From Acidobacteriota bacterium (GTDB lineage: Bacteria; Acidobacteriota; Blastocatellia; RBC074): a stretch of DNA of 64,000 nucleotides. The DNA lies in assembly GCA_019639255.1 (NCBI GenBank), contig JAHBSF010000004.1, forward strand, positions 62,001-126,000, given 5' to 3'. Positions within the stretch are counted from its first letter, which is position 1; each line of letters starts with the position of its first letter. This document shows, piece by piece, positions 57,555 through 64,000 of the stretch. The position numbers and the translations under genes are program-made. The notes under the pieces were generated by a model. That model saw only the letters and a program-made list of their open reading frames with translations. It searched no databases and was not told the DNA's origin.

Positions 57555-59372
57555 ATGGCCGCCAATAATCGCTCCATCCGACAATCCGGATTCCCAAACA
57601 TCTCCCGATTCGCACACTATTCGGTCGCGCTCGTATTTCTTGTTATGGTCGCGGCGTCCTGGCGGCGATGGACTACGCCGATTGTAGACACCGGACGCGA
57701 AATGGACCTGCCGCGCCGATTGCTGGAAGGCGAACTCTTATACCGCGACGTTCATTACATCTACGCCCCGCTTTCGCCCTATATCAATGCGCTGCTCTAC
57801 AGCGTGTTCGGCCTACATCACGATGTGCTGATCTTCACGGGGCTTGCCGGCGCCGCCCTCATCGCACTGCTGTGTTATCGCATTGCAGGACGGCTGCTCG
57901 CAGCGCCGCTTGCATCGGTGGCCGTGCTGTTGATTCTCGTAATGTGCGTATTCCGGCTTTACGGAAACCTCATCGCCCCGTACTCGTATGCGGCGCTGCA
58001 CGGCGCGGTATGTGCGCTTGCGTCGCTTTTATGCGCATTGCGATATGCGGGGCGCGGGCGGTGGGTGGATCTGCTCGGCGCGGGTGCGCTCGTCGGACTT
58101 GCGGGAATAACAAAACTCGAATTTGCGCTGCCGGCCGCAGCCGCGGTAATAGCAGCTACGTTTGCGCTTCATCACAAGGATGTGCGCACATTTGCGCTGC
58201 GCCTTGGCAGCGCCGGATTGATCGGCGCTGCGATCGGCCTGCCGCTCTACGGATGGTGGTTTTTCAAGCTCGGCTGGCGGACGCTGATCGTGGACTGCCA
58301 CCTGCTGCTGACGCACCTCCCCCCATCGCTCGTTTATTACAATTCGTGGCGCTCGGGCGCCGATCACCCGTGGCGCTCGCTTGCGGCGATGTTCGGGTCC
58401 GCAGCCGTATGGGTGCTGATCGCCGCTGTAATTCTGCTTTGCTGCGTGATACGAAACCGCACAAAGCCGTTGGTTCCGAACGTGCGCAACGCAACGCTGG
58501 CGATCATCGCAGCGATGGCGGTGATTTTCGCCGCAGCGATCGGCGCCGGAGGCTGGGACGGCAGCCCCATGCGCGCCATACCGTTTGCGCTTCTTGCAGT
58601 AATCGTGCGCGAAGTATGGAAAATACGGCGCAAAACGCCGGACGATCCAAGATCTGCGGCGCTATTGGTCATCGCGGTCTTCAGTCTGACGATGCTTGTG
58701 CGCGTGGTGATGAGGGTGCCGAGCAGCGGTCCGTACGGAGGATTTATTCTTCCGACGGCATACATATTCGGTTTTTATCTGCTCGTGGCGGAACTGCCCC
58801 GAATCATCGAGCGGCTGACGCAGGATAAAACAAATCTTGCAACGGCGCGCACCCTCGCAACGGGCGCGGTGCTGCTGCTGATACTGATTGCCGGCGGGAA
58901 TACGTTGGTTCGTTTCCGAACGAAATTCGTGGGTGAAGTCGCAACGCCGCGCGGGCATTTCCTGGTTGAGCGGCCCCACGATCCGGCCTATATCGAGGCG
59001 ATCGACTTCCTGCAAAAACATTCGGCGCCGGGCGACGCCATAGCGGTATTACCCGAAGGCAGCGATCTGGCGTTTCTCACCGGCCGCAGAATGCCGCTCA
59101 GGCACCAGATACTGCTGCCCGGATTGATGAGCGAAGCCGACGAACTCCGCGCAATCGAGCAGCTCGCATCCTTACCCGTTCGCTACGTCTTTATAACGAA
59201 CCGTCCGACGAGAGAATTCGGAGCCGCCGTATGGGGCCGGGATTATTATCAGCGCCTGGACGCAGCGATCCGCAGCGATTACCGCGTAGTCAAGGTCTGC
59301 GGGCGCAACCGCGATCCCGAAATCGAAATCGGAGACCGCGAATACTTCATAAAAATACTCGAAAGAAAATGA
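57555..59372 (+). CDS. GT39/ArnT-like membrane glycosyltransferase (1)
   Basis: The 605-residue protein has about eleven membrane helices in the first 460 residues and a soluble C-terminal domain (about 470-605; YIEAIDFLQKHSAPGDAIAVLPEG, LTGRRMPLRHQILLPG). After the first helix lies a catalytic-type loop, VDTGREMDLPRRLLEGELLY, followed by YAPLSP. This fits the GT-C fold (PMT/ArnT, GT39-like) that uses polyprenyl-phosphate sugars outside the membrane. The paralogue at 59642-61453 shares GREM.LP.R...G..LY.DV...Y.P. The acceptor is unknown. A promoter candidate lies about 50 bp upstream. Confidence 0.75.
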   Translation: MAANNRSIRQSGFPNISRFAHYSVALVFLVMVAASWRRWTTPIVDTGREMDLPRRLLEGELLYRDVHYIYAPLSPYINALLYSVFGLHHDVLIFTGLAGAALIALLCYRIAGRLLAAPLASVAVLLILVMCVFRLYGNLIAPYSYAALHGAVCALASLLCALRYAGRGRWVDLLGAGALVGLAGITKLEFALPAAAAVIAATFALHHKDVRTFALRLGSAGLIGAAIGLPLYGWWFFKLGWRTLIVDCHLLLTHLPPSLVYYNSWRSGADHPWRSLAAMFGSAAVWVLIAAVILLCCVIRNRTKPLVPNVRNATLAIIAAMAVIFAAAIGAGGWDGSPMRAIPFALLAVIVREVWKIRRKTPDDPRSAALLVIAVFSLTMLVRVVMRVPSSGPYGGFILPTAYIFGFYLLVAELPRIIERLTQDKTNLATARTLATGAVLLLILIAGGNTLVRFRTKFVGEVATPRGHFLVERPHDPAYIEAIDFLQKHSAPGDAIAVLPEGSDLAFLTGRRMPLRHQILLPGLMSEADELRAIEQLASLPVRYVFITNRPTREFGAAVWGRDYYQRLDAAIRSDYRVVKVCGRNRDPEIEIGDREYFIKILERK

Positions 59373-59651
59373 AGAGAGATGACGGAACATACGAAATGAG
59401 ACGGAACAAACGGAAATATTCAACTCGACTTTGTCCATTTTTACAAATCCCATGCGGCTGTATCCGTAAGCACTTTGTTTTCAACAACGCTACTTTTCAA
59501 ACGTCGGGGGTTCAGCCTGATGTTCAAAAAAACCTGACATTGAAAACAAAGAGGTTACAGAATCAATACCTTCCATGGGCAAAAAATGGACAAAGTCGAG
59601 TTCAATTGTTCCGTAATTTTCGTTTCATTTCGAATGTTGCGTTATCTCTGT
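59373..59651. repeat. Intergenic palindrome, copy 20, split by an insertion
   Basis: Left arm AGAGAGATGACGGAACATAC at 59373-59423. The right arm is CCGTAATTTTCGTTTCATTT and GAATGTTGCGTTATCTCTG at 59601-59651. Without the insertion (59424-59600) the loop would read CGGAAATATTCAATTGTTCC, nearly identical to the loop at 36083-36182. It lies between convergent genes. Confidence 0.9.
59424..59600. mobile_element. MITE-like insertion with 19-bp inverted repeats
   Basis: A 177-bp element bounded by CTCGACTTTGTCCATTTTT (59424-59442) and its exact complement (59582-59600). A direct repeat TTCAA flanks it on both sides (59419-59423, 59601-59605). An inner 12-bp perfect inverted repeat, CTTTGTTTTCAA (59473-59484) with TTGAAAACAAAG (59540-59551), gives a secondary stem. 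It has no coding capacity, so it must rely on a transposase encoded elsewhere. It sits in the loop of a palindrome. Confidence 0.88.
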
Positions 59652-61453
59652 TTCGCAACCGGTTCGTAAACAAGGATGAAAAACGGAGCGTCGCCGAGTT
59701 GTGCGCCCCGGCTCGCCTCCGAATCGAAGCGCGCCGTCCGCCGGTAGCGCTGATCGATCCAGCGCATCAACTTCACGTTGTAGTCGGCGCCGAATGCACG
59801 GTCGCGGAATTCGGGCGTCAGCAGATTCACCACCAGAATCAGCTCCGGAGGATCGGCTTCGAGGCGTCGTATGCCTTCTTCATCCGTGAGAAATCCCGGA
59901 TGCACGATTTCTTCGCGAAACGGATGGCGCCGCCCAGCAAGAAAATTGATGGTCGTAGCCTGCGGCAGCGACAATACGGCGTCGGTCTCCGAGGTATTCG
60001 ATCGAACGTAAGCTATCGCTGCGGCGAGCGGTTCTCCAATTTGCGGATCGGTCAGAAACCCGCCGCGATCGGTGCGCACCTCAAACGTGTTATGTCTCCG
60101 AAACCGGACTGAGGAACTTATCGCCGAGCCCGCAACAAACACCGCCAGAACAATCGTCGCCGCCCGCCTCACGTTTCGCCGCAGTTCCGGATTACTCACC
60201 GCCGCCGCCGCCGGCAAAAGAACTACAAGCAGCCATACGCACACTACAAGCAGCACCGGAATGAAAAACGGGGTGTAGGGACCGGTGGTTTTTACCTTCA
60301 GTATCACGCGCAGTATCGACGCCTGCGCAAACAATGCGGTCATCAGCAGCGCGCCGCGCTGAAAACCTATGCCTTCGCCCGACCTCGCCGATTGATAAAC
60401 CTGCACGGCAAGCAGCACGACAAACAGGGGAAGCACAACCGGCATGCCGGTCAGTATCGTCGCATCGGCTGGCACGCCGAAGGTCCATCGCAGGATGACC
60501 CACGCCCCGCCGCCCGCCACCGCCATCCTCAGTCCAAGCCTCAGCAGACGCCCCCCCTCGCCGCTTTTCGCGCGCGGCAACGCGCCCAACATCGTCAAGA
60601 TACCCGCCCACACAAACAACATCCCGACGCCCGAGAGCGTGTACCAGAATGAGTGCGGCCATTCGCCGATGCCCGATATCTGCTGATTGAAGTACACCAG
60701 TTGCGGGGGCATGCTGCTGAAAAGTATGTGATTTTCCTCTACAAGCGTTTTCCACGACGCGCGGCTTGCCGCAAATCCGAATGCGACGACGGTGATTGCC
60801 GCAGCCGGAAAGGCAAAACCGATTGCATCGCGCCAGCGAAACGCCTTGTCCTCAAGGCCTCTCAATGCAACCGCGGCGGCGCCCGCCGTCAATGCCGCAA
60901 GCGCCAGTTCCCATTTCGATATCAGAGACAAACCAGCGGCTGCGCCCGCAAGAGCAATCCACGCAATGCGCCCCGTATCCCAGTAGCGCACGGCCGAGGC
61001 AAGCGAACCGAGAGCGAACAACAACCCGTAAAGCGATGCATAGGCGTAGGGCGAGATGTAATTCGCCGTGGACCTCAGCGCGCAGAGCACGAGCACGAGC
61101 CCTGCGGCAGCGCCCGCTTCGTATGGGCCCATCAGACATCGGGCGATCCGGTAAATCAGCAGGATGATAAGGACCGCGCAGACCGCTCCCGCCGCGTGAA
61201 GAACTCCCAGTCGGACGCCGAATACGCGGTAAAGCGCAGCATTGAACCAGGGGGCGAACGGACCGTAGAGGAACTGTACATCCAGGTAGAGAGCATCGCC
61301 TGCAGCGATGCGCGCGGGCAGATTCATTTCGCGGCCGTGGTCGATAATAGGCAGCGTCCAGCGTTCCCACGAAGCAGCAAGCAGGAAGGCGAACAGGATT
61401 CCGAGCCCGATCAGCACTCGAACATCCCGCGCCCGCTGTCTGGAATCCCCCAT
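59642..61453 (-). CDS. GT39/ArnT-like membrane glycosyltransferase (2)
   Basis: The 603-residue paralogue of the convergent gene at 57555 has the same plan: first helix, the loop HGREMNLPARIAAGDALY with YGPFAP, about ten more helices, and a soluble C-terminal domain (ALPQATTINF-like region, AGRRHPFREEIVHPGFL). The two acidic positions expected in GT-C first loops (Asp before GREM, Glu in GREM) are present in both. The start at 61453 is the first ATG after a GGAG about 13 nt upstream; a longer frame to 61537 lacks support. Substrate and acceptor are unknown. Confidence 0.75.
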   Translation of the reverse strand: MGDSRQRARDVRVLIGLGILFAFLLAASWERWTLPIIDHGREMNLPARIAAGDALYLDVQFLYGPFAPWFNAALYRVFGVRLGVLHAAGAVCAVLIILLIYRIARCLMGPYEAGAAAGLVLVLCALRSTANYISPYAYASLYGLLFALGSLASAVRYWDTGRIAWIALAGAAAGLSLISKWELALAALTAGAAAVALRGLEDKAFRWRDAIGFAFPAAAITVVAFGFAASRASWKTLVEENHILFSSMPPQLVYFNQQISGIGEWPHSFWYTLSGVGMLFVWAGILTMLGALPRAKSGEGGRLLRLGLRMAVAGGGAWVILRWTFGVPADATILTGMPVVLPLFVVLLAVQVYQSARSGEGIGFQRGALLMTALFAQASILRVILKVKTTGPYTPFFIPVLLVVCVWLLVVLLPAAAAVSNPELRRNVRRAATIVLAVFVAGSAISSSVRFRRHNTFEVRTDRGGFLTDPQIGEPLAAAIAYVRSNTSETDAVLSLPQATTINFLAGRRHPFREEIVHPGFLTDEEGIRRLEADPPELILVVNLLTPEFRDRAFGADYNVKLMRWIDQRYRRTARFDSEASRGAQLGDAPFFILVYEPVAKQR

Positions 61454-61622
61454 CTCGAATCCATTACTCCTTGCGAGATTCGAACATCGATTATATTGAG
61501 CGGCGGTCCGAATGCGCAATCCGAGCTGCACGCGCAATCATTGACATAGGGTTGCGCGCACAGGCATTATCGAAAACCTTGTATTCGCACTCTATTCGAA
61601 CGAAGCGGAATTCGATGGTTTT

Positions 61623-62330
61623 ATGGCGGAAGAGAGTCTGGCGCTTACGGCGACGCTGAATCAGCTCGCCGAACTCGACCGATACAATCACTGGCTCTAC
61701 GAGCAGATCTCGGACGGCCTCGGCCGCCGCATACTCGAAGTCGGCTCCGGCACCGGCAACATCACGCAGTTTCTCCGCACGGGCGATCGCGAAGTCACGG
61801 CCACGGACGTGGTGCCGTCCTACCGCAACGAACTCCAACGCCGCTTCGAGCAGTGCGAGAACGTCCGCGTAGGCGTATTCGATCTGACGCGGCGTGCGCC
61901 CGACGAGATGATGAGAGAACCGTTCGACGCCGTTGTATGTCTCAACGTGCTCGAACATATCGAGGACGACGCTTTCGCGCTCGAACAGATGCATGCAGTG
62001 CTTGGACGGGGCGGAATGCTTGCGCTCCTTGTGCCGGCGCACCAACTGCTTTACGGCGAGTTCGACCGCGCGGTGGGTCATTTTCGCCGTTATGAGAAAC
62101 GCGACCTGAAGGAAAAACTCGAGCGCGCGGGATTCAGCATTCGCACGCTGAAATTTTTCAGCATCGCCGCTACGCTGCCCTGGCTCATCAACGGCCGTCT
62201 GCTCAAACGAGCCTACCTGCCCGCCGGGCAGACGAGCCTTGCCGACCGCCTGGTGCCGCTGCTCAAACTGGAACGATTCATCGGCCCGCCGTTCGGCCTG
62301 TCGCTGATAGCAATCGCCCATAAACCGTGA
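61623..62330 (+). CDS. Class I SAM-dependent methyltransferase
   Basis: The 235-residue protein has SAM-binding motif [16 protein letters not shown], acidic Asp at the end of strand two (TATDVVPSY), and [12 protein letters not shown] of motif IV with the [11 protein letters not shown] motif. A C-terminal part has hydrophobic segments ([17 protein letters not shown]), which suggests membrane association. It may act on a lipid or glycan precursor, a guess based on the glycosyltransferase neighbours. The start at 61623 has no clear ribosome binding site. Confidence 0.85.
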   Translation: MAEESLALTATLNQLAELDRYNHWLYEQISDGLGRRILEVGSGTGNITQFLRTGDREVTATDVVPSYRNELQRRFEQCENVRVGVFDLTRRAPDEMMREPFDAVVCLNVLEHIEDDAFALEQMHAVLGRGGMLALLVPAHQLLYGEFDRAVGHFRRYEKRDLKEKLERAGFSIRTLKFFSIAATLPWLINGRLLKRAYLPAGQTSLADRLVPLLKLERFIGPPFGLSLIAIAHKP

Positions 62331-62433
62331 GAAGAGAGATAACGGAACATACGGAATCGGACGGAACCGACGGAAGTTCCATCCATTTTCCGTCAGTTCC
62401 GTCCGATTCCGTATGCTCCGTTATCTCTCTTCC
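62331..62433. repeat. Intergenic palindrome, copy 21
   Basis: Arms 62331-62375 and 62388-62433 differ at only two inner positions: AGAGATAACGGAACATACGG and AATCGGACGGAACCGACGG on the left. In the RNA of the minus strand both mismatches become G-U pairs. It ends 21 bp before the proS ATG. Confidence 0.9.
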
Positions 62434-62454
62434 CTATTAACCCGATAACCAACT

Positions 62455-64000
62455 ATGCGCTGGTCAAACTATTTCATCCCGACCCTTCGTGAAGATCCGG
62501 CCGACGCCGAGGTCATAAGCCACAAACTGCTGCTGCGCGCCGGACTGATACGCCAGCTCGCCGCCGGCATATACTCCTACCTGCCCGTAGCGCAACGCTC
62601 CGTGCTCAAGATCTCGCAGATCATCCGCGAGGAAATGAATGCAATCGGCGGACAGGAATTTTTTCTCCCGGCGCTGCACCCGGCCGAACCGTGGCAGGAA
62701 TCGGGCCGCTGGTCGGTTATGGGCGACAATATGTTCCGCCTGAAGGACCGCAAGGGCGGCGATTATTGCCTCGGCATGACGCACGAGGAGATATTCACCG
62801 AAATCGCCCGGCGCGAACTTCGCTCCTACAAACAACTGCCGCAGGTCTGGTACCAGATACAGACGAAGTTCCGCGACGAACTCCGCCCGAAGTCGGGATT
62901 GCTGCGCGTGCGCCAGTTCACGATGAAGGACGCATACACCTTCGACATCGACGCATCGGGACTCGACCGCTCGTTTGAGGATCAGCGCCGCGCCTACTGC
63001 CGCATATACGACCGCTGCGGCCTCGACTACGTAATCGTAGACGCCGATACGGGCGCCATGGGCGGCTCGGCGTCCAACGAATTTATGGTCTACACCGACG
63101 CGGGCGAAGACCTCGTGGCAAGCTGCGCGCAGTGCGGGTATGCGGCCAATACGGAAAAGGCCGCCTCGCGCATCCCCGAAATCGAGGACGGCGACGCGAC
63201 TCTCGAACCAGAGAAGTTTCCCACCCCCGGCGTGCGCACGATCGAGGATCTGACGACGTTTCCGGGCGGCGCGGAAGCCTCGCGCCAGATAAAAACGCTC
63301 GTATACGTCGCGGTCGCCAACAAGGGCAACGACGTGCAGGCGACGCCCGTTCTTGCGCTGCTGCGCGGCGATCATCCGTTAAACGAAGCGAAGCTATCGA
63401 ACGCTGCGGCAAGACTTGTAAACAGGGACGGATGGGAGTTGACATCCGTGCGCGCGGCTCACGCCGAAGAAATCTTCGAGTGGATGGGAGCAAACGCGGG
63501 TTCGCTCGGCGCCGTGGGCGTAACGAAACTTCCCGTAATCGCCGATGAAGCGCTGCGCGGACGGCGCAACATGACCACGGGCGCAAATGAAGACGACCAC
63601 CACCTGCGCGGGGTGAATATCGAAAGAGATGTCGCAGTAGCGCAGTGGACCGATCTGCGCACCGTAATCGAGGGCGAAGGATGTCCGAGGTGCGAGGGTA
63701 CGCTGCGCGTAGCCAAGGCGCTCGAAGTCGGCCACATATTCAAACTCGGAACAAAATACAGCGTCTCGATGGGGGCTTCGGTCCTGACCGCCGAGGGCAA
63801 AGAGACTCCGATCGTGATGGGCAGCTACGGCATCGGCGTCGAACGAATACTCGCCGCGGCCATAGAACTGCATCACGACGAAGCGGGAATAATTTTTCCG
63901 ATCACGATTGCGCCGTTCCACGTAGTGGTTTCGCCGCTCAATGTGCGCGATCCGGAGCTGAAGGCGACCGCCGACCGGATTTACCGCGAGATGCTTTCAG
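62455..64000 (+). CDS. proS: Prolyl-tRNA synthetase (3' end cut by window edge)
   Basis: The frame is open from ATG 62455 to the edge (515 codons). It is a class II synthetase of the bacterial type: it begins [27 protein letters not shown], with motif 2 in [30 protein letters not shown]. The YbaK-like editing insertion lies between about 225 and 380 ([15 protein letters not shown]), and motif 3 is [14 protein letters not shown]. The anticodon-binding domain begins at [14 protein letters not shown] and is incomplete. It charges tRNA-Pro in the cytoplasm. A palindrome lies directly upstream. Confidence 0.97.
   Translation, partial: MRWSNYFIPTLREDPADAEVISHKLLLRAGLIRQLAAGIYSYLPVAQRSVLKISQIIREEMNAIGGQEFFLPALHPAEPWQESGRWSVMGDNMFRLKDRKGGDYCLGMTHEEIFTEIARRELRSYKQLPQVWYQIQTKFRDELRPKSGLLRVRQFTMKDAYTFDIDASGLDRSFEDQRRAYCRIYDRCGLDYVIVDADTGAMGGSASNEFMVYTDAGEDLVASCAQCGYAANTEKAASRIPEIEDGDATLEPEKFPTPGVRTIEDLTTFPGGAEASRQIKTLVYVAVANKGNDVQATPVLALLRGDHPLNEAKLSNAAARLVNRDGWELTSVRAAHAEEIFEWMGANAGSLGAVGVTKLPVIADEALRGRRNMTTGANEDDHHLRGVNIERDVAVAQWTDLRTVIEGEGCPRCEGTLRVAKALEVGHIFKLGTKYSVSMGASVLTAEGKETPIVMGSYGIGVERILAAAIELHHDEAGIIFPITIAPFHVVVSPLNVRDPELKATADRIYREMLS

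Noticed and set aside
61470-61510. GATTCGAAC-like sequence resembling a tRNA T-loop
   Set aside because: The flanking bases do not form a T-stem and no acceptor or anticodon arm is found.

Overview
The window looks like chromosomal DNA of an acidobacterium (Acidobacteriota). Two proteins are of the VWFA-related type characteristic of that phylum. They sit alongside a TPR/FG-GAP/ASPIC-UnbV protein, a PSCyt1-PSD1/DUF1501 pair, three Tat-exported Gfo/Idh/MocA oxidoreductases and a FecR/DUF6600 protein, a mix common in Acidobacteriota, Planctomycetota and Verrucomicrobiota. Base composition is fairly GC-rich throughout and no obvious foreign island is seen. I could not place it below phylum level.

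Layout. 0-5.3 kb: end of a membrane protein, a flippase-like protein, gltX, and an ABC ATPase/adaptor pair without a permease. 5.8-14 kb: a GH63-like glycosidase, a TonB-like protein, a FlgO-like/TPR protein and a FecR/DUF6600 protein. 14-20.5 kb: an exported Gfo/Idh, a HugZ-type protein, a three-gene lipid headgroup operon (CDP-alcohol transferase, HAD-IB phosphatase, PAP2/Aur1-like), an M50 peptidase and a pilin. 20.6-26.6 kb: two VWFA paralogues, a TlpA-like protein, pruA and a two-domain redoxin. 26.7-32 kb: DUF1015, serA, a GT-C-like membrane protein and serC. 32-40.7 kb: DUF1501, PSCyt1-PSD1, lepB and the giant UnbV protein. 40.8-44.3 kb: a hybrid kinase, an Rcp1-like regulator and a sensor kinase. 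44.5-48.5 kb: the operon Gfo/Idh-ApbE-DoxX-Gfo/Idh. 48.7-57.4 kb: aroC, def, ssb, a Cys-rich protein, fmt-rsmB-dapA-like, glyA and rpiB. 57.5-64 kb: two convergent GT39-like membrane proteins, a methyltransferase and the start of proS.

The most striking signal is not a gene. About two dozen related imperfect palindromes, mostly 60-140 bp, sit at almost every boundary between transcription units, whether convergent, divergent or tandem, and are absent inside overlapping operons. The left arm is purine-rich, with the core AGAGATAACGGAACAWACGA, and the right arm is its approximate reverse complement. One copy (59373-59651) is split by a 177-bp MITE-like insertion with 19-bp inverted ends and a 5-bp target duplication. 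Another (37120-37222) supplies the start codon and hydrophobic leader of the UnbV protein. A second family of larger composite palindromes (three copies, around 5.5, 11.5 and 21.7 kb) is built from short GC-rich hairpins and is flanked in two cases by a variable heptanucleotide tandem repeat.

Functionally the region mixes housekeeping (translation, serine/glycine and one-carbon metabolism, chorismate, protein export) with envelope biology (lipid headgroups, polyprenyl-linked glycosylation, TonB- and FecR-like proteins, exported oxidoreductases). No rRNA, tRNA, CRISPR array, phage or transposase gene was found.
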